DNA from: Limosilactobacillus caviae
GTDB lineage: Bacteria; Bacillota; Bacilli; Lactobacillales; Lactobacillaceae
NCBI RefSeq assembly: GCF_014635905.1
Contig: NZ_BMDS01000001.1
Location: 496,001-560,000 of the forward strand
DNA length: 64,000 nt
Direction: 5' to 3'
Below the pieces are notes generated by a model that was not told the origin of the DNA, made no database searches, and saw only the letters and a program-made list of their open reading frames with translations. The position numbers were made by a program, and so were the translations under genes. Positions within the stretch are counted from its first letter, which is position 1, and each line of letters begins with the position of its first letter. Shown here piece by piece: positions 26,613 through 35,960 of this stretch.

Positions 26613-26704
26613 AACACTACTCCTTTTCTATATGTTAGATTTAGCATATCAGTTTTAGAATGCGCTTACAACAAATTGCTATAATCATTAAAAAAGCTTA
26701 GTAT

Positions 26705-26762
26705 TTAAAAAAGCGACACTGAAAAGTTAGGGAGTTTTTCCCTAAAATCCAGTGTCGCTGAT
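26705..26762 (-). terminator. Terminator of the P-type ATPase gene
   Basis: AGCGACACTG (26712-26721) pairs with CAGTGTCGCT (26750-26759), with an inner TTAGGGA/TCCCTAA stem. On the minus strand a TTTTTT run follows. Confidence 0.92.
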
Positions 26763-26766
26763 TTTA

Positions 26767-29430
26767 TTAACGGCGGTTTAAGCGGAAACGAACCATCTTA
26801 TCTGTTTCAGTGCATAAGAAGATTAAACAAGAGAAGATGACTACCGCTAGCCATTCCATCAAGCTTATCCCTGTAACATGGAAAGCGGCTTGCATGAATG
26901 GGACATAAGTGAAGATTAATTGGAATAAAATCATTAATCCGATTACCCCCCAAGCCTTTTTACCAATATTGCCAACTTCTTTCAAACCGTATCGTTCAGT
27001 CCGAATGCTGAAGAAGTAGAAGGCTTTACTGATAACGATTGTATTAACCATCATTGTTGTTGCATTTACAATGTCTGCTCCAGAGTTAATGAACCATTCA
27101 TAGCCGATAAGGGCAAATATAGCCATTAAAGCTGATACATAACCCATTTGGATTAGGTCATGACGGTTCATAAGCCGTTGCGTTATCGGCCGTGGATTAC
27201 GGTCCATAATGCCTTCTTCTGCTTTTTCAAATACAAATGCAAACTGAATTGTAATGGCAGCGATTAAGTTAATCCATAATAACTGTGCTGGTTGTAATGG
27301 AACCTGCTGCCCAGTCAGAATGGAAAAGGCAACTACTAACCCTTCCGCAAAGGATGTCGGAAGCAGGAATAGGATACTCTTTTTGATATTATCGTAAATT
27401 CGGCGTCCCTCTTTGATAACAGCCGCCATTACAGCAAAGTTGTCATTTCCGAGGATCATGTCAGCCGCGTCTTTAGCGACATCAGTTCCCTTTATTCCCA
27501 TTGAAATTCCAATGTCAGCCTTCTTTAGGGCAGGAGCATCATTCACACCGTCCCCAACCATTGCGGTAATCTTTTGCCGGTTTTGAAGTGCCTCAATAAT
27601 CTCAAGCTTGTTTTGCGGGGTAGTTCGTGCAAAGACCTGGTTAGCTAAGGCGGCTTCTTCTCGTTGATCTGCGGATAGTTTATCCCATTCTGCACCAGTA
27701 ATTGCATTAATCGGGCCGGTAGATAGTCCTAGCTGTTTCCCGATTGCGCGGGCAGTTTGCGGATCATCTCCTGTAATCATTTTGACAGAGACACCAGCAC
27801 GATTCATTTGCTTTAATGCAACGATAACTTCTTCACGTGGCGCATCTTGAAGGGCGGCTAAACCAAGTAAATGAATTCCTTTATAGAGGTGGTCGTGTTC
27901 TACCTCCATTAAGTTTTCACCATTAACTGGCTGGTAACCGACTGCAATAACCCGTTTACCGGCTTTCGACCAGTCATCTACTCGTTTTTGCCATTTAGCG
28001 GTATCAAATTGCGGATCTTCTTTAGCAGCCATTTCAAAAAGCTTATCTGGCGAACCCTTAACAAAGATAACCTGTTGTTTGTCTTCAGGATCACGGGTTA
28101 ATTCGGCGATATAACGATAATCAGAGTCGAATGGTAATAAGTCGACTGCTTGATATGGTGACTGGTATTTAGCACCGAACGCTTTGTGGTAAAGGGTTAG
28201 GAAAGCACCGTCAGTTGGCTCTCCATTAATATGCCAAGTCCCATTTTCATCAGTTAAAACTGTATCGTTTGCTTGATATCCAGCTTCCAAAAATAGTTTG
28301 AGCTGGTCTGTGAGGTGGGCTGGCTTGTCATTTAAGTAAATTTCACCATTAGGAGCATAACCAGTTCCAGTAATCGTATAGTGGTTGTCGCCAACCCATA
28401 ATTCAATTGCTGTCATTTCATTTTTAGTAAGTGTCCCAGTTTTATCGGTTGCGATAACGTCCACTGAACCTAATGTTTCGACAGCTGGCATTGATTTAAT
28501 AATGGTTTGATGTTCGCGGGCCATCTTACTGATACCGAAAGCTAAGATAACAGAGGTAATTGCCGGCAAACCTTCAGGAATCGCCCCAACCAACATTGCA
28601 ACGACTGCTAAGGCAAGTGCTGGTAGAGAGTAAATTTCTAGGAAGAAACCGACAATGAAAACAATCACTGAGGCAGTAATAGTAATGTAAGAAACGACTT
28701 TTCCAACGTAGTCAATTTCTTTTGTTAGCGGAGTCTTCTTTGGCTTGATCTGGGCAACTTCTTGTGAAATCTTACCAATTTCAGTTTGCTCACCAGTTGC
28801 AACGACAACTCCTAGTCCGCTTCCGCTAGTTACAGATGTAGAAGCATACGCCATATCGACACGGTCGGCTAGGGGAACATCACTGTCAGTAATAGCTTCG
28901 TCAGTCTTAATAACAGAATTAGTTTCCCCGGTTAGAGCAGATTCTTCAATCCGCAAATTATCAGCAGAGACAATTCGCAGGTCGGCAGGTACGTTATCAC
29001 CAGCTTCAAGGAAAACGACATCACCACGGACAAGGTCAGCTGCATCAATATCTTGCCGTTTACCGTCACGGTAGACAGTGGCATGTTGTGCCATCATTTC
29101 TTTAATTTTTGCTAATGCATTAGCGGCGCTTGATTCTTGGAAATAACCAATAAGCGCGTTAAGGACAACTACTGCACCAATGACGATTGCATCAGTATAA
29201 TGACCGATTAAAATTGTCAGCAAAGTAGCGGCAAGTAAAATGTAAATAACAATATTGTTAAACTGACGTAAGAATAGTTTCCATTTAGGTGTTGGTTTTA
29301 CTTCAATAATGTTCCGGCCATCTTTAGCAAGACGTTCATCAACTGCCTGCTTAGACAAGCCCTGTGTAAAATCAGTTAGTTGATAATTTTTCTTTATTTC
29401 ATCGGTTGTTAATTGATAATTTTCTTTCAT
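26767..29430 (-). CDS. P2-type cation-transporting ATPase
   Basis: 887 residues with an N-terminal cation ATPase domain, the TGE dephosphorylation motif (ALTGETNS), PEGLPA in helix M4, the phosphorylated DKTGTLT (about residue 330), MITGDDP and the GDGVNDAPALKKADIGI hinge. The overall layout is that of Ca2+/SPCA-like P2A pumps. However, the M6 region reads NLIAAITIQFAF where Ca2+ pumps have N-L-V-T-D-G, so the key Asp is missing and the ion specificity may differ. A leader of about 100 bases holds a small hairpin (29469-29492). Confidence 0.9.
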   Translation of the reverse strand: MKENYQLTTDEIKKNYQLTDFTQGLSKQAVDERLAKDGRNIIEVKPTPKWKLFLRQFNNIVIYILLAATLLTILIGHYTDAIVIGAVVVLNALIGYFQESSAANALAKIKEMMAQHATVYRDGKRQDIDAADLVRGDVVFLEAGDNVPADLRIVSADNLRIEESALTGETNSVIKTDEAITDSDVPLADRVDMAYASTSVTSGSGLGVVVATGEQTEIGKISQEVAQIKPKKTPLTKEIDYVGKVVSYITITASVIVFIVGFFLEIYSLPALALAVVAMLVGAIPEGLPAITSVILAFGISKMAREHQTIIKSMPAVETLGSVDVIATDKTGTLTKNEMTAIELWVGDNHYTITGTGYAPNGEIYLNDKPAHLTDQLKLFLEAGYQANDTVLTDENGTWHINGEPTDGAFLTLYHKAFGAKYQSPYQAVDLLPFDSDYRYIAELTRDPEDKQQVIFVKGSPDKLFEMAAKEDPQFDTAKWQKRVDDWSKAGKRVIAVGYQPVNGENLMEVEHDHLYKGIHLLGLAALQDAPREEVIVALKQMNRAGVSVKMITGDDPQTARAIGKQLGLSTGPINAITGAEWDKLSADQREEAALANQVFARTTPQNKLEIIEALQNRQKITAMVGDGVNDAPALKKADIGISMGIKGTDVAKDAADMILGNDNFAVMAAVIKEGRRIYDNIKKSILFLLPTSFAEGLVVAFSILTGQQVPLQPAQLLWINLIAAITIQFAFVFEKAEEGIMDRNPRPITQRLMNRHDLIQMGYVSALMAIFALIGYEWFINSGADIVNATTMMVNTIVISKAFYFFSIRTERYGLKEVGNIGKKAWGVIGLMILFQLIFTYVPFMQAAFHVTGISLMEWLAVVIFSCLIFLCTETDKMVRFRLNRR

Positions 29431-29640
29431 TTTTCCCCTTGAATATATAAATTAAGTAAAGTAACTATGCTTAAATTTCCCACATTTTAAGCAAACAACA
29501 TCAGTGAAGCCATATTAAGTTTTTGCTTTAATCATTCCTTCATGTTTATCGTATACATATCGTACCATATTCGTTTAATATTTTAGTTCTAGTTAAGATT
29601 TTTTTAAAACATGATTCATGAATTATTAATAAATGAGCAT

Positions 29641-29690
29641 AAAAAAAGGTGAGGACGGAACCAGTTTGCCTAGTTCATTGTCCCACCTCT
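29641..29690 (-). terminator. Terminator of the proline iminopeptidase gene
   Basis: On the minus strand AGGTGGGAC...GTCCTCACCTT, followed by TTTTT. It is a member of the recurrent GAGG-type hairpins. Confidence 0.82.
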
Positions 29691-29697
29691 GTAAGGG

Positions 29698-30603
29698 TTA
29701 CTCCTCATTGCTTTCGACGCCACGGATAAAGTCAGCAAGGTGTTTATAATAAACATCGGGGTTATCTACCATGTGGTGGTGACCACCATTAGGAGTAGTA
29801 ACTAACTTTGAATTTGGAATGAGGCTATTCATTGTTTTAGCAGTTTCAATCGGCATTGTTTCATGCTCGCCAAATGTAATTAAGGTTGGTACCTTAATAT
29901 TCTTCAATTGGTCACGGAAATGCCAATCTTTAAGCTTCCCAGTAATAACAAACTCATTGTCACCTTGGAAAACATTATAAACAGCGGTACCGCCAAGGTC
30001 TTTAAGGTGGTAAAGCTTAGATGGTTGTTTACGATCAACGTATTGTTCGTTCATTACTTGGACATATTCTTGATATTTAGGATTGCTGTAATCATTCTTG
30101 GCTTCGCAGTCCTTCATAAAAGCAACTGCATCGGGTGAAAGAGTTTTTTCCCGTAATTCATTAACGTGGTCGACATATTCATCGATCTCATCGACCATTG
30201 AAGAAATGATTGCTCCTTTAAGATGGTGACCGTATTTAACGGCATATTCTTGAACTAACAGGCCGCCCCAGCTTTGACCAATAAGATAGAAATTATCTAA
30301 GCCGAGTTTTTCCCGAACTTCATCTACTTCATCAAGGAAATATTCGTAAGTAAGATACTTTTTAGCAATTTCAGGATTAGAATAATCTGGTTGGTCAGAG
30401 TAAAGTGAACCTAATTGATCATACATCGTTACCTGAATGTCTAGACCTTGCTTTTTTAATTGTTCGGCAGCATCTTCCCAGTATTCATGGTTACCACCAG
30501 GACCACCATGCAAAGCTAGTAAATGAATATTGCCTTCACCTTGGGTATTTGTCCATAGATGATAGCCATTATCAAGGGTAATAATTTTAGTACCTTGTTT
30601 CAT
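29698..30603 (-). CDS. pip: Proline iminopeptidase
   Basis: 301 residues, alpha/beta hydrolase (peptidase family S33) that removes N-terminal proline from peptides. The oxyanion motif HGGPGG is at 32-37, the nucleophile elbow GQSWGG has Ser111, and the histidine lies in NGGHHHMVD. The usual acid motif G-E-F-D-E appears as GEHETMP, so the acid could be Glu; this is a tentative alignment. It lies 99 bases downstream of pepX, another proline-specific peptidase, so the pair suits casein and prolamin peptide use. GGAGAG precedes the ATG. Confidence 0.9.
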   Translation of the reverse strand: MKQGTKIITLDNGYHLWTNTQGEGNIHLLALHGGPGGNHEYWEDAAEQLKKQGLDIQVTMYDQLGSLYSDQPDYSNPEIAKKYLTYEYFLDEVDEVREKLGLDNFYLIGQSWGGLLVQEYAVKYGHHLKGAIISSMVDEIDEYVDHVNELREKTLSPDAVAFMKDCEAKNDYSNPKYQEYVQVMNEQYVDRKQPSKLYHLKDLGGTAVYNVFQGDNEFVITGKLKDWHFRDQLKNIKVPTLITFGEHETMPIETAKTMNSLIPNSKLVTTPNGGHHHMVDNPDVYYKHLADFIRGVESNEE

Positions 30604-30702
30604 TCTCGAATCTCTCCTTTTTATTGTAATACTAACTATTTTAACTCATTTAGCTATATTCTGCTAAAACTAGTTTTGATGCCGTGTCTTTTTAGTAAGC
30701 AT

Positions 30703-33105
30703 TTAAGGCAAAATGGTAAAACCGGGAATATTAAGGTGACAACCAGCTAGCTCTAATTGATATTCGATCTGTTCATTACCGCGAAGAGTATATTCATAAT
30801 CAGTACTATAGATGATTATTCCTAATTGGTGTCCAGCTAAGATGCGGTGGAAGATCGGTTGCAGTTCAAATGTAACAGTGACAAATTGATTAGCAGCCAA
30901 TTCTTCTATTTGTGCAGGATTAGTACGATTTTGTAAATTGATATGCCCGCTTGAAATTACCTTATAACTAGTCGGTTCCTTTTCTAATCTGAACTCACGA
31001 AGGTCATCGGTCTTCCAATGATAGCCTAGTTCAAGACCATTTCGGTTAAAGAGAACGGGGGAAATTGTTAGACGCCTGCTGTTACCAAGGTCGACGAGGC
31101 GGGCACTAATCATTCCGTAATTTTTAGAAGAAGCTACTTTTAAAGTAACGGTGGGCGTACCACGAAGAAGCGCATCAGCGTCGAAGGCTTTACTTACAAA
31201 ATGGCGGCTAAATTGACCGTTATCGTTGATGAGTGCCTTAGCCCATGCTTGTGGCTGCTTACACCATTGCAAATACTTTTCCTCAGGTTGTTGATCATTA
31301 AAGCTTTGTATCCCTAAACCTGGCAAATTTGTTAAGCGATGGTCATTGAACTGATACTGCTTTTGTTCGCCTTCAGTCCATTGGTCAAATGCGGTCCACG
31401 TCTCAGGAGTACAATTATCTTGAATAAGAACATTTGGTAAAGTATCATCTGCATGATTTTCTTGTCCCCATAGCTTATTAGCAAGCCATAAGTTAACCAT
31501 GTCAGAAAAATCTAACGAACGAAAAGCGTTGATATAAATGTGTTGTCCTTGGTGAAGGATAAGTTTGCTTGGAATTGGCAAATCTTGAATTCCGTCATAG
31601 AGGGCTTTTACATTACTAGGGCGCACATTTGTATCGTTAAGGCCATGAACCATCATTACAGCGGCTTTAATATTTTTAAGGTCGTGACGGTAATTACGAC
31701 TATCCCAGAATTTATTATAATTTCCAGTTGCCCGGTCCATTGCAGCCTGCATTTTATCGATATATTTGGCATTGATTTTCTCGATTCGACGGTAGTCTGC
31801 GGGACGTTTAGTACGACTAAGTGTTTCATCAGCTAAAACATCTGCGTCTTCTCCTTGAAAACCGCCTGGTGCACGTACTAGTCCATTTTCCCGATAATAA
31901 TCATACCAACTAGAAATTGCTGCTTCGCTAATAATTGCTTCAAGGCCGGGCACGCCGGTTGTTGCTACCGCAGTGGCTAGAGTTCCAAGGTACGAACGGC
32001 CTGTCATTGCTACTTTGCCGTTGCACCACCATGCTTTAGTTACTGTTCCGCTATGACGATCAGTAAAAGCCTGACGATCGCCGTGAAGCCATTCCACAAC
32101 AGCTTTCATCGCAGCCGTTTGTTCTGGTGAGCCACATGTTTGAAGACCATCAGAATCTTTAGTTCCGATTCCCGCTGCGTAAACGACCGCGTAGCCACGA
32201 GCAGCGAGGTAGTTATTAAGAGTATACGCTGGCGTTGTGCTAAATGTTTCGGTTGCATGTTTACTTTCTCCAGTCATACTTTGATGGGAAAATTTAGTGG
32301 GGAATTTTTCTTCAGCAGGAGCATGATATTTGGTTTCTTTGTGATGCAACGGAATATTAACATTATGAGTTGCTTGGTCGCCCCATTTGTCATTCGTACC
32401 TTGATTATAAGGGCTGGCAGTAAAAACGGCAGGAACCTTTAAGCCGTGTTCGGAATCGATGGGACGCATGATTTCTGCCTTAATCAGATCTGCTTTACCG
32501 TCAAAATCGGTATCCATGTCGGTCTCAATGTAGACGACTTCGCGAATAAATTTAGCAGGATCAAAACTAGCAAGCGGCTTGCCGTTAAAGAATATTGGCT
32601 TTTGTTCGGCAGGAAGATGATAAGTCCAAGCCAGGAAGCCTTCTGCTGTCAAATGGTCAATAAGTGATTGGCCGTTTTTATTATGTGTATTCAGAAGAAG
32701 ATAAAAAGCATCAATAACGTCAGCAGTTGACCAATGTTGGTGGTATTCAGCAGGTAAATTGATTTTCTTAATGGTGGTAAGAGGATCGGCAATACTGAAA
32801 TCAACTGCTGCTTCAAAATCGAGCAGCTGGAGTGCGACTAAGTAAAATACTTCATCTGTTAATGGTGTGTTTTGTGCAAACCAGTTATCAAGCGCTGATT
32901 CAGGGGTAGCTAATAGGTCATGAAACCATTGTTTAGTTACAATCGGTTGGGCGCTTGCCATGTGGATTCGTGCTAAGAAGGTTTCAAACATTGCATTAGG
33001 AGTTAAAGTTTGTTCTTCATTTTTTCGCAGCAAATGAATTTGCATTAATTCATGGCGCCGTTCTTGTGGTGTAGTTGAAGTAATACTAAATTGATTGATT
33101 TTCAT
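30703..33105 (-). CDS. pepX: X-prolyl dipeptidyl aminopeptidase PepX
   Basis: About 800 residues, peptidase family S15: N-terminal helical PepX domain, catalytic alpha/beta hydrolase domain and C-terminal jelly-roll domain. It releases X-Pro dipeptides. Serine lies in GRSYLG (about residue 370), Asp in HGLNDTNV and His in QGQHIY. ATG 33105 is chosen because GAGGTG sits six bases ahead; three codons upstream another ATG has none. It diverges from potABCD. Confidence 0.95.
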   Translation of the reverse strand: MKINQFSITSTTPQERRHELMQIHLLRKNEEQTLTPNAMFETFLARIHMASAQPIVTKQWFHDLLATPESALDNWFAQNTPLTDEVFYLVALQLLDFEAAVDFSIADPLTTIKKINLPAEYHQHWSTADVIDAFYLLLNTHNKNGQSLIDHLTAEGFLAWTYHLPAEQKPIFFNGKPLASFDPAKFIREVVYIETDMDTDFDGKADLIKAEIMRPIDSEHGLKVPAVFTASPYNQGTNDKWGDQATHNVNIPLHHKETKYHAPAEEKFPTKFSHQSMTGESKHATETFSTTPAYTLNNYLAARGYAVVYAAGIGTKDSDGLQTCGSPEQTAAMKAVVEWLHGDRQAFTDRHSGTVTKAWWCNGKVAMTGRSYLGTLATAVATTGVPGLEAIISEAAISSWYDYYRENGLVRAPGGFQGEDADVLADETLSRTKRPADYRRIEKINAKYIDKMQAAMDRATGNYNKFWDSRNYRHDLKNIKAAVMMVHGLNDTNVRPSNVKALYDGIQDLPIPSKLILHQGQHIYINAFRSLDFSDMVNLWLANKLWGQENHADDTLPNVLIQDNCTPETWTAFDQWTEGEQKQYQFNDHRLTNLPGLGIQSFNDQQPEEKYLQWCKQPQAWAKALINDNGQFSRHFVSKAFDADALLRGTPTVTLKVASSKNYGMISARLVDLGNSRRLTISPVLFNRNGLELGYHWKTDDLREFRLEKEPTSYKVISSGHINLQNRTNPAQIEELAANQFVTVTFELQPIFHRILAGHQLGIIIYSTDYEYTLRGNEQIEYQLELAGCHLNIPGFTILP

Positions 33106-33162
33106 CTGGAACACCTCGTATAAAGTTTGATATATTAATTATCGCACTTTTATAATAAATTG

Positions 33163-33209
33163 CTTAGTATAAACAGTATTGCGATTTAGGGCGTATAATT
33201 TATACTAAG
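33163..33209 (+). promoter_or_regulatory. potABCD promoter region with 11-base inverted repeat
   Basis: CTTAGTATAAA (33163-33173) and TTTATACTAAG (33199-33209) are perfect inverted copies 25 bases apart. A TATAAT -10 (33194-33199) abuts the right arm. This is an operator-like arrangement for the polyamine operon or, less likely, pepX. Confidence 0.5.
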
Positions 33210-33244
33210 ATTTAGTTTAAAAAATGATGATTGGGGAAACGCTG

Positions 33245-34336
33245 ATGGTAAGAAACGTAATGGAATTTCAGCATGTAAGTAAACAGTATGATGATAACGT
33301 TATATTGCGTGATATAAGTTTTGAAATTGAGACTGGAAAATTTTATACCTTATTAGGGCCATCAGGGTCAGGAAAAACGACCATTTTACGCTTGATTGCC
33401 GGGTTTGATCATCCTAGCAGCGGTGAGATTTATTTTGATGGAAAGCAGGTTAATAACGTTCCGGCTAACCAACGGCAAGTAAATACGGTCTTCCAGGATT
33501 ATGCACTTTTTCCTCATATGAATGTTGCGGAAAATGTTGCGTTTGGTTTACAAATTAAGGGTGTCAAGAAAGCAGAAATTAAGCAACGAGTAAAGGAAGC
33601 ATTACATCTTGTCCAGCTAGATGGATATGATGATCGTGAAATTACGGCAATGTCGGGTGGACAGAGACAGCGGGTTGCTATTGCCCGGGCAATAGTTAAT
33701 AAACCGAAAGTATTATTATTAGATGAAGCTTTATCTGCCCTTGATCATAAACTCCGGGTTCAGATGCAGACCGAATTACGGCAATTACAACGACGCCTTG
33801 GAATTACTTTTATTTTTGTTACTCATGACCAGGAAGAGGCATTGGCGATGAGTGATCAGATTATGATTATTAATGAGGGTAAAATCCAGCAAAGCGGCAC
33901 GCCGGTCGATATTTACGATGAACCGCTTAATCATTTTGTCGCTGATTTTATTGGTGAAAGTAATATTGTACCTGGAATTATGAAAAAAGATTATGTAGTT
34001 TCAATTAACGGTCAGGATTTTGAATGTGTGGATGCGGGGATGAAGCCAAATGAAAGAGTCGAAGTGGTAATTCGTCCTGAAGATCTTGATATTACGACGG
34101 TTGAGAAAGGAAAACTTATTGGCACGGTTGAAACACAGCTTTTTCGAGGTGTCGATTATCAAATCACTGTAATTGATCGGCGAAACCATAAGTGGAAAAT
34201 TAATTCAATTCATAAAACAAAGGTTGGCGCGGAGGTCGGAATTACGTTTGACCCTGAAGATATTCATGTTATGCGGTATAACGAAAGCGAAGAAGACTTT
34301 GATGCGCGTCTTGACAGCTACGAGGAGGGGGACTAA
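33245..34336 (+). CDS. potA: Spermidine/putrescine ABC transporter ATPase
   Basis: About 363 residues. ABC domain with Walker [10 protein letters not shown], signature MSGGQRQR, Walker [12 protein letters not shown] and H-loop FVTHDQEEA, then a TOBE domain. ATG 33245 has GGGG eight bases ahead; an in-frame ATG at 33224 lacks a site. The stop overlaps potB by one base (TAATG). It energises polyamine import with PotB, PotC and PotD. Confidence 0.95.
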   Translation: MVRNVMEFQHVSKQYDDNVILRDISFEIETGKFYTLLGPSGSGKTTILRLIAGFDHPSSGEIYFDGKQVNNVPANQRQVNTVFQDYALFPHMNVAENVAFGLQIKGVKKAEIKQRVKEALHLVQLDGYDDREITAMSGGQRQRVAIARAIVNKPKVLLLDEALSALDHKLRVQMQTELRQLQRRLGITFIFVTHDQEEALAMSDQIMIINEGKIQQSGTPVDIYDEPLNHFVADFIGESNIVPGIMKKDYVVSINGQDFECVDAGMKPNERVEVVIRPEDLDITTVEKGKLIGTVETQLFRGVDYQITVIDRRNHKWKINSIHKTKVGAEVGITFDPEDIHVMRYNESEEDFDARLDSYEEGD

Positions 34337-35142
34337 TGCGGCAAAAAGCAATGTTTATAGTGCCATACACATTGTGGATTATTCTATTTGTAATCGCTCC
34401 ATTGGTATTAATTCTGTATCAATCATTTTTCAATATTAATGGTCAGCTGACCCTCAATAATTATGCTGAATATCTAACATCAGGCGTTTACCTTAAGATG
34501 ACGCTTAATTCTGTTTGGTATGCCTTCCTGATTACGCTTGTCACATTAGTAATCAGCTACCCGACAGCATATATACTCAATAAGCTGCCTAATAAGCAAT
34601 TTTGGCTCCTACTGGTAATTTTGCCAACATGGATCAATTTACTATTGAAGACTTACGCGTTTATCGGTTTATTCAGCCGGACGGGAACAATCAACGGATT
34701 CCTCCAATTTATGGGCCTTGGAAGTCATCAGCTTCTCTTTACCGACGCTAGTTTTATGTTTGTAGCTGCTTATATTGAGATACCATTTATGGTTTTGCCA
34801 ATCTTTAATAATCTGGCTGAGATTAATCCATCGTTAATAAATGCTAGTTATGATTTAGGGGCTACCCACTGGCAAACATTTCGGCGAGTGATTTGGCCTC
34901 TTTCCATGCCGGGGGTAAAAGCGGGAATCCAGGCTGTTTTTATCCCATCGCTATCACTCTTTATGATTACCCGATTGATCGGTGGAAATCGAGTAATTAC
35001 TCTAGGGACCGCAATTGAAGAGCATTTCCTTACAACGCAGAATTGGGGGATGGGTTCAACGATTGGAGTTGTCCTTATTATTGCAATGTTTATTATTATG
35101 TTTGTTACTGGAGATAATAAACAGAAAGGAGGACGCCGTTAA
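34336..35142 (+). CDS. potB: Spermidine/putrescine ABC permease PotB
   Basis: 268 residues, six membrane helices, with the binding-protein-dependent permease loop SYDLGATHWQTFRRVIWPLSMPG that contacts PotA. AGGAGG lies inside the end of potA. The stop of this gene overlaps the potC start (TAATG). It forms the channel heterodimer with PotC. Confidence 0.95.
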   Translation: MRQKAMFIVPYTLWIILFVIAPLVLILYQSFFNINGQLTLNNYAEYLTSGVYLKMTLNSVWYAFLITLVTLVISYPTAYILNKLPNKQFWLLLVILPTWINLLLKTYAFIGLFSRTGTINGFLQFMGLGSHQLLFTDASFMFVAAYIEIPFMVLPIFNNLAEINPSLINASYDLGATHWQTFRRVIWPLSMPGVKAGIQAVFIPSLSLFMITRLIGGNRVITLGTAIEEHFLTTQNWGMGSTIGVVLIIAMFIIMFVTGDNKQKGGRR

Positions 35143-35960
35143 TGAAGAAGCATCGATGGTCATGGGGGACGCTATATCTCGCCCTCGTGTTTGTGATTTT
35201 ATACGCGCCAATCCTTTACTTGGTTATTTTTTCTTTTAGTAGTGGGCAAACGATGGAAAAATATCATGGATTTTCTTGGCAGCACTATGCGGACCTGCTT
35301 GCGGATTCACGGATGATTGCAATTGTTATTAATACATTGTTAGTAGCTTTTCTGGCATCACTATTAGCAACTATTATTGGTACTCTAGGGGCCTTAGCAA
35401 TTAAAGATGCACGCCGACCGTGGAAAAACAGCTTATTATCACTAAATAATGTTTTAATGGTTTCACCAGATGTAATTATTGGTGCCAGTTTTTTGATTTT
35501 CTTTACCATGCTTGGGGTGCGGTTAGGTTTTATCTCGGTTCTACTGAGTCATATTGCCTTTTGTATTCCAATTGTCGTTTTAATGGTATTGCCGAAATTG
35601 AATGAAATGTCACCAACACTAGTAGATGCGGCTTATGATCTCGGGGCTAGTCGCTGGCAGGTACTTTCCCGGGTAATATTGCCATCGATTGCACCAGGGA
35701 TTTTTGCTGGTTATTTTATGGCCTTTACTTATTCGTTAGATGATTTTGCAGTGACTTTCTTTGTTACGGGAAATGGGTTCTCAACGCTGTCAGTTGAAAT
35801 CTATTCTCGTGCCCGTCAAGGAATTAACTTGGAAATTAATGCCCTATCTACATTGATGTTTATTGTTTCGCTTCTTTTAGTAATTGGGTACTATCTTATT
35901 AGTAAGCGGGGCGGTCGTCGTACCCGGATTGTTGCTGTTAAAGAGGGGGATGTTCAATGA
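35142..35960 (+). CDS. potC: Spermidine/putrescine ABC permease PotC
   Basis: 272 residues, six membrane helices, with the coupling motif AAYDLGASRWQVLSRVILPS and SLDDFAVTFFVTG typical of PotC. AAAGGAGG in the 3' end of potB provides its ribosome site. Its last four bases overlap the potD start (ATGA). Confidence 0.95.
   Translation: MKKHRWSWGTLYLALVFVILYAPILYLVIFSFSSGQTMEKYHGFSWQHYADLLADSRMIAIVINTLLVAFLASLLATIIGTLGALAIKDARRPWKNSLLSLNNVLMVSPDVIIGASFLIFFTMLGVRLGFISVLLSHIAFCIPIVVLMVLPKLNEMSPTLVDAAYDLGASRWQVLSRVILPSIAPGIFAGYFMAFTYSLDDFAVTFFVTGNGFSTLSVEIYSRARQGINLEINALSTLMFIVSLLLVIGYYLISKRGGRRTRIVAVKEGDVQ

Noticed and set aside
28745-29074. Long open frame antisense to the P-type ATPase
   Set aside because: It shadows a strongly conserved gene, has no ribosome site and its translation is compositionally odd (Ser/Arg/Thr-rich).
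29431-29640. yybP-ykoY (manganese) riboswitch ahead of the P-type ATPase
   Set aside because: The conserved loop sequences are absent; only a plain 7-bp hairpin (29469-29492) is visible.
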